From: Bryobacteraceae bacterium
Lineage (GTDB): Bacteria; Acidobacteriota; Terriglobia; Bryobacterales; Bryobacteraceae
Reading direction: 5' to 3'
Length of the DNA stretch: 6,125 nucleotides
Assembly: GCA_030039005.1 (NCBI GenBank)
Contig: JASHQT010000207.1
Coordinates: 1 to 6,125 of the forward strand
Below the pieces are notes generated by a model. The model ran no database searches. It worked only from the letters and a program-made list of their open reading frames with translations, and was not told the DNA's origin. Below, piece after piece: positions 1 to 5,493 of this stretch (positions within the stretch are counted from its first letter, which is position 1; each line of letters begins with the position of its first letter). Both the position numbers and the translations under genes were made by a program.

Positions 1-77
1 TGCAATCCCGATGCCATGTGAGCAGCGCGTCTTATCAGGCAGTTGTTGCAGGCGGGCGTTGGAAGTATGACGTGGAG

Positions 78-93
78 CGTCGAGATCTCGACG
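78..93. repeat. perfect 16-bp palindrome just after the last flagellar gene
   Basis: The sequence CGTCGAGATCTCGACG is identical to its own reverse complement. It starts one base past the TAA stop (97-95) of the small gene after fliD. There is no T run beyond it on the minus strand, so it is not a standard intrinsic terminator; it could be an operator or an mRNA 3'-end structure. The rest of 1-94 shows nothing firm. A minus-strand ATG at 17-15 opens a frame that runs off the window, but it has no ribosome binding site. Confidence 0.45.
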
Positions 94-94
94 G

Positions 95-418
95 TTAAGC
101 CGGGCGCGTCTCAAGCCGGGCCGACTGCAGGTACTGCGCGCGCGCCGTCTGATAGCGCAGGGACTGATCAACGATCTTGCGCTGTTCGCCCAGCATCCTG
201 CGCTGCATCAGGGTCATGTCGCGGACCCACTTCAGCAGTTCGAGCGACTGTTGCGGAACCGTGGAGACGGCGCGTTCGGCGGGTGCGAGCGCGGTCCAGT
301 ATTGGCGCAGCGCCACGCTGTACTCGGCAACCAGGCGCTGCACCACTGGATGATCGCTCGCGAGCACCGCCGCGCGAAGTTGCCGCGCGAGATCGTACGG
401 CGTGACTTGATCAGGCAT
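95..418 (-). CDS. small helical protein after fliD, possible FliT/FlgN-type flagellar chaperone
   Basis: The start overlaps the fliD stop by 8 nt (ATGCCTGA), giving 107 residues; an in-frame ATG at 427 would add three (Met-Arg-Arg) and overlap by 17 nt. Neither has a clear Shine-Dalgarno sequence, so translation is probably coupled to fliD. The product is soluble, with no signal peptide or membrane segment. It looks like three amphipathic helices: one through QLRAAVLASDHPVVQRLVAEY, split here as QLRAAVLASD and VVQRLVAEY, a middle one ending near LAPAERA, and a C-terminal one rich in Arg and Gln (LLKWVRDMTLMQRRML then RKIVDQSLRYQTARAQYL). FliT and FlgN export chaperones have this build, and enteric bacteria place fliS and fliT after fliD. 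I do not see the FliS sequence pattern. The gene is well supported by its overlap with fliD; the chaperone role is an inference from position and helix pattern only. Confidence 0.7.
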   Translation of the reverse strand: MPDQVTPYDLARQLRAAVLASDHPVVQRLVAEYSVALRQYWTALAPAERAVSTVPQQSLELLKWVRDMTLMQRRMLGEQRKIVDQSLRYQTARAQYLQSARLETRPA

Positions 419-1826
419 CCGACGCATTTTGATTGTTACTCGTGTCGGCCTGGAACAGGCCTTCTAGGAAGTTCGTCTGATTTTGCAGGCTCGCGATCAG
501 GGCGTTCGCTTCGGCGATCTGATTGTCGAGATTGGTCTGCATCGTGGTCAACTGCGTCTGGTCGGTGGTGATCTGCGTCTGGTCGTTGGAGCTCTGGTTA
601 TCGAGCGCTTGCGTTTCCGCGGCAATCACACCGGTGGTCGGGTCGGTAACGTTGTTCAGCAAGTTATTGGCGTATTGCAGATACCCGCCGGTGTTCACGT
701 TCCCCAAGAACGTTACGGCGTCGTTGATTTGCGACTGGCTCAAGTCCGAGATCGCCGACGAATCGAACGTCAGCGTGCCTTGCTGGGTGAACTCGACGCC
801 CAACTGCGCGAGCGACGTGATGGACCCGCTGCCTGAGCCGACGTAGCCGACCATCTGGTTCATGACCTGCTGCATTTCGAGCACGCCGCTGTCGCCCACC
901 AGCGCGCCGCCGTTCGACCCGAAGTTCTTTTCGAGCTCGGCGAAGGCCGAGTTGTAGGCGCTGACGAACGAGGAAAGCTCGCTCGATACAGCGCTGAGAC
1001 TGGACGATACGGTCACCGTTGTGCTGCCCGCCGACTCCAGGTTTGCCGTCAGTCCGGATGCGAGCGTCACGGCCGGGGAATCGGTCGTGATTCCGCCCGA
1101 CGGCTCGCCATCCACGGTATAGACGGCGTCCTGTCCGGTTCCGGTGCTTGTGAGCAGGTTATTCGTGCCATCGTTCAGTTGCAAGTTCACGTCGCCGTAT
1201 CCGGTGGCCTGAAGCGATAACTGGTAGTTGGGGGACTCGGGTGTTCCTTCGTTGATCACCTCGGCCTGGACCGCGGCACCGCTGGCGTTGATGGCCGACG
1301 CCAGATCGTCCAGATTGTCGGCCGTGATGTTGTAACTCGACGAGCCGACCGTCAAAGTGAATGTCGAGCTCCCACTGATGTCCTCGCTGGTCGGATCGGT
1401 CACGGCAGTCGAGGAGTTGCTGATCGCGCTCGAGAAGCTGCCCGCCGTGGTCACATCCACGGTGTAGGTGCCGGGAAGAGCGCTGCCGGTCACGTCGGCC
1501 GTCAGCACGGACGTATTACTCACCGTCGCCGTCACGGCGCTGCTGCCGGTGGTCCCCGAGCCTATGGCCTGGAGCGCGGTTTGCAAACTATCGAAAAGAT
1601 TCCCGAGGGTGCTGAGTTCGCTGGTCTGGCCGCTGATGGTGGAAACGTCGTCCTGCAGGGCCTCCATGGGCAGCGACGCAATCTCGATCGCGCGAGTGAC
1701 CGAGTTCTGCAGGTCCGTGGCATACGTGCTGGAGCCCGTCGTGCTGGTTTGCGGCGAGGCGAGCTCTGCCGCCAGCGAAGCAACGGACGTAGAGTTACCG
1801 ACCGACGTGGTGCTGCTACTGCTCAC
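411..1826 (-). CDS. fliD: FliD, flagellar filament cap (hook-associated protein 2)
   Basis: FliD forms the oligomeric cap at the filament tip and guides insertion of exported flagellin outside the cell. I start it at GTG 1826, giving 471 residues, because a full GGAGGT sits 6 nt upstream (1838-1833). The upstream in-frame TTG at 1844 would place that ribosome site inside the coding region. The FliD N-terminal domain lies at about residues 42-85 (SLPMEALQDDVSTISGQ and LFDSLQTAL), a Ser/Thr/Gly-rich variable middle at about 95-270, and the FliD C-terminal domain at about 275-455 (SSFVSAYNSAF, GDSGVLEMQQ, LAQLGVEFTQQGTLTFD). The last part is coiled-coil-like, rich in Gln and Thr, and ends with SLQNQTNFLEGLF. 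The usual N-terminal GLASGLD motif is not recognisable; a Ser-rich stretch takes its place. The length is ordinary for the family. It lies 76 nt after fliC and overlaps the next gene. Expression is probably from the sigma-28-type promoter at 1872-1899. Confidence 0.93.
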   Translation of the reverse strand: MSSSSTTSVGNSTSVASLAAELASPQTSTTGSSTYATDLQNSVTRAIEIASLPMEALQDDVSTISGQTSELSTLGNLFDSLQTALQAIGSGTTGSSAVTATVSNTSVLTADVTGSALPGTYTVDVTTAGSFSSAISNSSTAVTDPTSEDISGSSTFTLTVGSSSYNITADNLDDLASAINASGAAVQAEVINEGTPESPNYQLSLQATGYGDVNLQLNDGTNNLLTSTGTGQDAVYTVDGEPSGGITTDSPAVTLASGLTANLESAGSTTVTVSSSLSAVSSELSSFVSAYNSAFAELEKNFGSNGGALVGDSGVLEMQQVMNQMVGYVGSGSGSITSLAQLGVEFTQQGTLTFDSSAISDLSQSQINDAVTFLGNVNTGGYLQYANNLLNNVTDPTTGVIAAETQALDNQSSNDQTQITTDQTQLTTMQTNLDNQIAEANALIASLQNQTNFLEGLFQADTSNNQNASDA

Positions 1827-1832
1827 AGAGAG

Positions 1833-1838
1833 ACCTCC
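1833..1838 (-). promoter_or_regulatory. fliD ribosome binding site
   Basis: GGAGGT on the minus strand lies exactly 6 nt before GTG 1826. It is the best Shine-Dalgarno sequence in the window and fixes the fliD start at the GTG rather than at the upstream TTG (1844-1842), which falls inside the terminator T run. Confidence 0.85.
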
Positions 1839-1842
1839 AGCC

Positions 1843-1886
1843 AAAAACGGAACTGGGCCACTATGGTTTTACCATCGGCCCAGTTC
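1843..1886 (-). terminator. intrinsic terminator after fliC
   Basis: On the minus strand GAACTGGGCC (1886-1877) pairs perfectly with GGCCCAGTTC (1859-1850). Inside is a second stem, ATGGT (1875-1871) with ACCAT (1867-1863), around a three-A loop. Two bases after the outer stem comes TTTTT (1847-1843). It begins 16 nt after the fliC stop and ends 4 nt before the fliD ribosome binding site, so it should separate fliC transcripts from fliD, fully or partly. Confidence 0.8.
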
Positions 1887-1899
1887 GGCGGGAACATTA
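1872..1899 (-). promoter_or_regulatory. candidate sigma-28 (FliA) promoter for fliD
   Basis: Minus strand: -35 TAATGTTC (1899-1892), 12 nt, -10 GCCGATGG (1879-1872). The enteric FliA consensus is TAAAGTTT-N11-GCCGATAA, so 6 of 8 bases match in each half, with a spacer one base longer. The promoter upstream of flbD has the same spacing. Transcription would begin near 1866-1864, inside the loop or 3' arm of the fliC terminator hairpin, leaving a leader of about 40 nt before fliD. Confidence 0.6.
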
Positions 1900-1902
1900 A
1901 CC

Positions 1903-2904
1903 TTAGCTTTCGAGGAGCTTCAGCACCGCCTGCGGCATGGAATTGGCCTGCGCCAGAGCCGCGATTGAGGACTGCTGGAGGGTCTGCTCCTGCGCCAGGC
2001 TCGAAGCGTCGGCGGCGACGTTGGCGTCCTTGATCGCCGATTCGGAAGCCGTCAGGTTGGTGATCTGGGAGTTCGCCAGGTTGGTGGCGTAATTAAGGAG
2101 GTTTTCGCCCGCGCCCACGGTACCTTGCACATTGCCCAAGATGGAAATGGCGTTTTGGATGGCGGCCAGAGCGGTCTGCGAGTCGGTGGCGTCGCTCACG
2201 TCGCCGTTGACAATGCTCGTCCCGTTAAAGGTCGCTAACCCGAGGCCCAAGGCGTCGACGCCGTTACCACCAGTGGTGGTGGGAGCTCCCGCGGCAGCGT
2301 TGCCGCCGGAGGCGACCGTGCCGGTGCCATTACTGGTCAGGTCAACCGTGACTTGGTTATCTTGCACCGCGCCGGCCGCGGTCTGATCGCCGCCGCCGAT
2401 GAAGATCGTTAATGGCGAGCTGTTGTATTGCGAAGAACCAATGGTCCCGGTGATAGTTACGTTGCCCGTGCCGCCTCCGGTGCCGCCGGTGACCGCCACG
2501 GCCCCCGAACTGGCCAGCCCGATATTGCCGGCCTGGCGATTAATTTCGCTCAATACCGATTGATATTCGTTGTTCAACGTGGTGTAGCTGCCGGCGAATG
2601 TGCCGCTGGCGCCCTCGGTGGCCAGCGTTTCCAACCGGTCCAGAAGGTTGGAAATGTTGCTCAAGCCGCCGTCCATGGTCTCCAGTACGCTGCTGCCGCT
2701 GGCCGCGTTAATCACGCCCTGGTTCAACTGATCCACTTCAGCCTGCAACGAATTGGCGACCGCCAGACCTGACGCGTCGTCTCCCGAGTTGTTGATACGG
2801 TAGCCGGATGTCAACTGCTCGATCGTGGTGCTTTCTGCATTGTCATTCAGATTGAGCTGGTTTAATGCATACAACGCTGTGACGTTAGTTTGAAGTGATA
2901 GCAT
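1903..2904 (-). CDS. fliC: flagellin, flagellar filament subunit
   Basis: This is the structural subunit of the flagellar filament, exported through the flagellar type III apparatus and polymerised under the FliD cap. The 333-residue protein keeps both conserved ends. The N-terminal D0/D1 part (residues 1-130) carries LTSGYRINNSGDDASGLAVA at 31-50. The C-terminal part (about 255-333) carries NYATNLANSQITNL and ends QANSMPQAVLKLLES. Between them is a short, variable Gly/Thr/Ala-rich domain (about 133-250), so this is a medium-small flagellin. The helix at 85-96 keeps Arg90 and Leu94, with Glu113 further on; these align with the flagellin residues known to contact TLR5 in Salmonella. The ATG has AGAGGA 6 nt upstream, inside a GA-rich run. 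It lies 112 nt after motB with no terminator between, and a strong terminator follows it. I found no convincing sigma-28 site directly upstream. Confidence 0.97.
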   Translation of the reverse strand: MLSLQTNVTALYALNQLNLNDNAESTTIEQLTSGYRINNSGDDASGLAVANSLQAEVDQLNQGVINAASGSSVLETMDGGLSNISNLLDRLETLATEGASGTFAGSYTTLNNEYQSVLSEINRQAGNIGLASSGAVAVTGGTGGGTGNVTITGTIGSSQYNSSPLTIFIGGGDQTAAGAVQDNQVTVDLTSNGTGTVASGGNAAAGAPTTTGGNGVDALGLGLATFNGTSIVNGDVSDATDSQTALAAIQNAISILGNVQGTVGAGENLLNYATNLANSQITNLTASESAIKDANVAADASSLAQEQTLQQSSIAALAQANSMPQAVLKLLES

Positions 2905-2932
2905 GTGTGATCCTCTCTCTCTTCTTATTCCT

Positions 2933-2994
2933 CGGCTCCCGCCGAATCACGCCATTGTCCAGCGTGCAGTACTCTTTTCGATGATGCGGAGCCG
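2933..2994. repeat. inverted repeat in the fliC leader
   Basis: CGGCTCC (2933-2939) and GGAGCCG (2988-2994) are exact inverted copies 48 nt apart in the 112-nt gap between motB and fliC. On the minus strand they could fold the fliC leader into a long-range stem that can be extended by two pairs past a bulge. On the plus strand the right copy is followed by TTTTT, but no plus-strand gene precedes it. Function is unknown. Confidence 0.3.
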
Positions 2995-3016
2995 TTTTTC
3001 ACAGTTTTTTTGATCC

Positions 3017-3820
3017 CTATGGCCGGGCCGGCACCGGCGCAGGGTTCACCGGCTCGATTTTGAGGCTATTCAGGATGACGACGTCCACGCGGCGGTTGCG
3101 CGCGCGCCCCTCGGGAGTCGCGTTGGAATCGATGGGGACGGTATCAGCGCGGCCGACTACCGAAAACCGCTGGCGGTCGAGTTGGAATGTCCCGCAAAAC
3201 GTCTCCAGCACGGCAATCGCCCGCGCACAAGACAGCTCCCAATTGCTTTTGAACCGAGCGTTGTGGATCGGAATGGAGTCCGTATGGCCTTCCAGTTGGA
3301 TAGAATTGGGCAGCGTAGCGATCAATTCGGCGAGTTTGCGCATGGTGGGCAGGTTGGAGGGATCCAGGATGTCGGTGCCCGAGGAGAAAAACGCCGAGTC
3401 TCGCAGACTGATGACCAGGCCGCGCGGCTCCATCCGGATTTCAAGCTTGCCCTCCTGAATCTCCTTCTGCAGATCCTTGTTCAGGCGCTCGAGGGAGGGC
3501 ATCAGCTCGATCACCTGGTCGGGCGGCGCGTCCTTGAGCGCGCGCTGCGCGCCTCCGGGGCCCTTCATCATGGCGTTGCCCTGCCCGCGGTCGTCCACCG
3601 TGCCGCCGAGCACTTTCGCCACCGCGGGCGGAACGCTGATGGAGCGGCCGTTATCGAGCGCTTTTTCGACGGCTTCCGACACCTGCTTGGCGCGCGCCTT
3701 ATCGGTCTGCGAGGAGGCGAACATCACCACGAAGAACGCAAACAGCAGCGTGATGAAATCGGCGTAAGAAACCAGCCAACGCTCGTGGTTCTCGTGCTCG
3801 GGGGCGTGTTTTCGCGGCAT
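3017..3820 (-). CDS. motB: MotB, flagellar stator protein (OmpA-type peptidoglycan-binding)
   Basis: MotB pairs with MotA in the ion-conducting stator that turns the flagellum, and anchors it to peptidoglycan. The 267-residue protein has a short cytoplasmic N-terminus and one membrane segment at about 16-36. The segment contains SYADFITLLFAFFVVMFA, with Asp21 at the position of the essential ion-binding Asp (Asp32 of E. coli MotB). A plug-like amphipathic stretch follows (about 39-56). The periplasmic OmpA/MotB domain (about 128-250) has LEGHTDSIPI at 176-185, SNWELSCARA at 192-201 and RARNRRVDVVI at 239-249. The C-terminal tail is Pro-rich. It starts 6 nt after the motA stop with only a weak ribosome site, so coupling to motA is likely. 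Whether it uses H+ or Na+ cannot be told from the sequence. Confidence 0.95.
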   Translation of the reverse strand: MPRKHAPEHENHERWLVSYADFITLLFAFFVVMFASSQTDKARAKQVSEAVEKALDNGRSISVPPAVAKVLGGTVDDRGQGNAMMKGPGGAQRALKDAPPDQVIELMPSLERLNKDLQKEIQEGKLEIRMEPRGLVISLRDSAFFSSGTDILDPSNLPTMRKLAELIATLPNSIQLEGHTDSIPIHNARFKSNWELSCARAIAVLETFCGTFQLDRQRFSVVGRADTVPIDSNATPEGRARNRRVDVVILNSLKIEPVNPAPVPARP

Positions 3821-3826
3821 GCCGGC

Positions 3827-4312
3827 CTAGCCTTGCACCGCTGCCGTCCGGGCCGCTTGCGGAGCTTTCGCTTTTTGGGGCGCCTCGGCCTGCCCCTCGG
3901 CGAACGCGCTGAGTTTCACGCGAATCAATTTCGGGTTCAGCCCTTCCACGATGCTGCAGACACCTTCCAGCATCAGTTCCTTGACGTGGAGCGTTTCGTG
4001 CAAGCGCGCCTTAATTTTATTGGCGGCCGGCAGGAAAAACAGATTCGCGGAGGCCACGCCGTATACCGTCGCGACAAAGGCCACGGCGATGCCGCGGCCG
4101 ACTTCTTCGATATTCTCCAGATGCTTCATCACCTGGATCAGCCCCAGCACGGCGCCGATGATGCCGACGGTGGGAGCGTAGCCTCCAGCCGATTCGTAAA
4201 CCCGGGCCTCGGCCTCGGCACGATGCTCGTCCATGGTGATTTCGAGATCCATCATGCGGCGGAGGACGTCGAGATCCGTGCCGTCGACGGCGAGCCCCAG
4301 GGCTTTGCGCAA
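3827..4312 (-). CDS. motA: MotA, C-terminal part downstream of a frameshift
   Basis: This is the second half of the stator ion-channel subunit MotA, in a different frame from the first half. It holds the end of the cytoplasmic loop (RKALGLAVDGTDLDVLRRMM at 2-21), membrane segment 3 (about 44-65) with YAPTVGIIGAVLGLI, membrane segment 4 (about 74-95) with VAFVATVYGVASANLFFL, and a cytoplasmic tail ending in an Ala/Lys/Gln-rich stretch. Pro47 is in the place of the conserved segment-3 proline (Pro173 of E. coli MotA). The TTG at 4312 is only the first possible start codon in this frame; it is inside a conserved MotA motif and has no ribosome binding site, so this is not a separate gene. Joined to the upstream part by one added base it gives 286 residues, a normal MotA length. 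The stop lies 6 nt before motB. Confidence 0.85.
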   Translation of the reverse strand: MRKALGLAVDGTDLDVLRRMMDLEITMDEHRAEAEARVYESAGGYAPTVGIIGAVLGLIQVMKHLENIEEVGRGIAVAFVATVYGVASANLFFLPAANKIKARLHETLHVKELMLEGVCSIVEGLNPKLIRVKLSAFAEGQAEAPQKAKAPQAARTAAVQG

Positions 4313-4686
4313 GAAGTGGTCGGGATGTTGTCGGCGTCCTGCTCAAGAGAAACGATGCCGTGCTTGCGCGCTTTAGTGGCGAAGCTGATAATCTCCTCGA
4401 TGGCCTGGTGCGGTGGCTGCAAACGCTCGACGAAAACGTGATTGACCTTGCGGACGGCGCGCAGCAGCACGGGGAACGGGGTGGTGACCATGACCGCTCC
4501 GAAGGTGACGCCGAAGACGATGCAGGCCGCGGTGATTTGCGCCACGTCTTTGATCTTGCCGACCTCAAGCAGCAGGCCTCCCAAAATGCCTCCGAGTGCA
4601 ACCATAAGACCGCCGATGGAGGCGTAGTCGGGCCGGGCCACGATGGGCCGCACTTCGACGGGTCTTGGCTTGGGCTGCTCGGCCAT
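4252..4686 (-). CDS. motA: MotA, N-terminal part ending in a frameshift
   Basis: This is the first half of MotA, the four-segment inner-membrane subunit that couples ion flow to rotor torque. Residues 1-122 are MotA-like: a Pro/Arg-rich start, membrane segment 1 (about 21-42, SIGGLMVALGGILGGLLLE), membrane segment 2 (about 48-72), then the cytoplasmic loop with ARKHGIVSLEQ at 106-116. In that motif Arg107 and Glu115 match the charged residues that interact with FliG in E. coli (Arg90, Glu98). After DNIP at 119-122 the frame runs into 22 unrelated residues and stops at 4252. The homologous sequence resumes in the next frame as DHFLRKALGL. The start lies 3 nt after the flbD stop, with only a distant GGGAG, so translation is probably coupled. 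The intact gene would be 3827-4686. As written, the product would lack membrane segments 3 and 4 and could not form a stator. Confidence 0.88.
   Translation of the reverse strand: MAEQPKPRPVEVRPIVARPDYASIGGLMVALGGILGGLLLEVGKIKDVAQITAACIVFGVTFGAVMVTTPFPVLLRAVRKVNHVFVERLQPPHQAIEEIISFATKARKHGIVSLEQDADNIPTTSCAKPWGSPSTARISTSSAA
4319..4327 (-). other. motA: motA frameshift site (one base missing)
   Basis: On the minus strand the reading is AAC ATC CCG ACC ACT; adding one base at the C run gives ATC CCC GAC CAC TTC TTG, which reads I-P-D-H-F-L and continues the MotA pattern with no other change. The likely event is loss of one C from a CCCC run. No slippery heptamer of the X XXY YYZ kind is present, which argues against programmed frameshifting. 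Confidence 0.85.
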
Positions 4687-4689
4687 GAT

Positions 4690-4932
4690 CTACACGGGCT
4701 CCCGCTCAGGTTCCCGCTGATCCGGCTGAGCGAAGGGGCAGCTCAGAGTCCCGCTGAACACGGAGCGCCGGAAGGCGATCACGCGCGCCACGACTTCCGC
4801 CGCCGGTTCGAGCACCATGATCTTCTGCCCGCTCGTCAGGGTAATCACGGTATCAGGGGTAATCTCAATGTGTTCAATCAGATCCGAGTTTAAAACCAGG
4901 GGCACGTGATTCAGGCGAGTGAGCTCGATCAT
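4690..4932 (-). CDS. flbD: FlbD family flagellar protein (SwrD-like)
   Basis: The 80-residue protein has the FlbD family pattern: MIELTRLN at the start, then LNSDLIEHIEITPDTVITL at 14-32, TSGQKIMVLE, and EVVARVIAFRR. FlbD-type proteins are usually about 60-75 residues and sit beside motA or in fla/che operons; the Bacillus subtilis member SwrD raises motor power. This is not the NtrC-like regulator of Caulobacter that shares the name. It is soluble, with no membrane segment. The C-terminal tail after residue 55 is Pro/Glu/Arg-rich and not part of the family core. The ATG has GAAGG 6 nt upstream (4943-4939), and a sigma-28 promoter lies just before that. It is the first gene of the motor operon, 3 nt from motA. 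The family call is firm; the mechanism is not known to me. Confidence 0.9.
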   Translation of the reverse strand: MIELTRLNHVPLVLNSDLIEHIEITPDTVITLTSGQKIMVLEPAAEVVARVIAFRRSVFSGTLSCPFAQPDQREPEREPV

Positions 4933-4950
4933 GGACTGCCTTCACCAGCG

Positions 4951-4978
4951 TTATCGGCAGCGCGGAGAGGGAAGTTTA
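4951..4978 (-). promoter_or_regulatory. sigma-28 (FliA) promoter of flbD-motA-motB
   Basis: Minus strand: -35 TAAACTTC (4978-4971), 12 nt, -10 GCCGATAA (4958-4951). The -10 is an exact match to the FliA consensus and the -35 core TAAA is exact. The 16 nt between TAAA and GCCGATAA is within the range known for FliA/sigma-D promoters. Transcription would begin near 4944, right at the flbD ribosome binding site (4943-4939), so the leader is only about 12 nt. It points to late (class 3) control of the motor genes. Confidence 0.8.
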
Positions 4979-5040
4979 ACGGGACCGCTGGGTGGGGCGG
5001 ATTATTCCTGAAGCGGTAGGGTGTCGGCGGGAGATGCCGG

Positions 5041-5457
5041 TCAGACCTTCCACTTGTAGTAGTAGAACAATAGAGGTTCGCTCGCGGTATTGACGATGCC
5101 GTGGAGCTTGCCTGCGGCGCAGTACATCATGGTACCGGGGCCGACTTTGGTGGTTTTGCCTTCGACCAGAATTTCGCCCGTGCCTTCGGTGATCACCATG
5201 AACTCTTCTTCGGGATGCGTGTGCGGCGGGTGGGGCGACATGCCGGGCTTGAGGCGCAGGCTGCCCGCGGTCATGGAGCCGATCTGATCTGTGGCGCCCT
5301 CGAAGTAGACGGCGAGGTCACCGAAGGGCTCGTGGGTGATGCGGGCGGCTGAAGCGTCAAGCGTGCCATTCGGAATTTTGCCTCCGGCGAATGTGGGGAG
5401 ACTGGAGGCAAGGGCGAATCCGGCGGCGAAACGAAAGAAATCTCGGCGTGGGGGCAT
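5041..5457 (-). CDS. exported single-domain cupin protein with Tat signal
   Basis: The 138-residue protein opens with a twin-arginine signal (PRRDFFRFAAGFALASSLPTFA, Arg4-Arg5, hydrophobic stretch to about 22), so it is probably exported folded. The rest is one small cupin barrel. Motif 1 is at about 72-94, with His79, His81 and Glu85 as likely metal ligands. Motif 2 is at 108-123, G-x5-A-x-G-x2-H-x3-N with His119; the usual Pro is replaced by Ala. The C-terminus is aromatic (FYYYKWKV). Such proteins bind a metal ion, but the substrate or enzyme activity cannot be read from the sequence; they may be dioxygenase-like or sugar- or polyketide-binding. No ribosome binding site is visible before the ATG. 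It faces the GspG-domain gene and lies 108 nt upstream of flbD, beyond that operon's own promoter. It has no evident link to motility. Confidence 0.88.
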   Translation of the reverse strand: MPPRRDFFRFAAGFALASSLPTFAGGKIPNGTLDASAARITHEPFGDLAVYFEGATDQIGSMTAGSLRLKPGMSPHPPHTHPEEEFMVITEGTGEILVEGKTTKVGPGTMMYCAAGKLHGIVNTASEPLLFYYYKWKV

Positions 5458-5474
5458 AGAAACCAGGATAGCAA

Positions 5475-5485
5475 CCGAGTCTCGG
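5475..5485. repeat. short palindrome between divergent genes
   Basis: CCGAG-T-CTCGG is an exact inverted repeat around one base in the 36-nt gap between the divergent starts of the cupin and GspG-domain genes. It could be an operator, but a match this short in GC-rich DNA may be chance. Confidence 0.25.
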
Positions 5486-5493
5486 CCGGCAGG

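Noticed and set aside
1..77. Start of another minus-strand gene at ATG 17-15
   Set aside because: Only five codons are visible and there is no ribosome binding site, so it cannot be supported from this window.
2929..2957. Possible sigma-28 promoter for fliC (minus strand GCCGAGGA with CAAT or AATG upstream)
   Set aside because: The -10 matches 6 of 8, but there is no acceptable TAAA at 15-17 nt, unlike the two accepted sites.
2933..2999. Plus-strand terminator: CGGCTCC, 48-nt loop, GGAGCCG, TTTTT
   Set aside because: The loop is too long for an efficient intrinsic terminator and there is no plus-strand gene upstream of it.
4319..4327. Programmed -1 frameshifting in motA
   Set aside because: There is no slippery heptamer and motA is not known to use recoding; a lost base in the C run is simpler.
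3182..4441. Long plus-strand open frame of 419 codons opposite motB and motA
   Set aside because: It is antisense to two clearly conserved genes, has a low-complexity His/Arg/Gly-rich product, and arises from GC-rich codon bias.
4017..4601. Minus-strand frame of 194 codons inside motA
   Set aside because: The product is an Arg/Ser/Pro-rich shadow of the two real motA frames with no family features.
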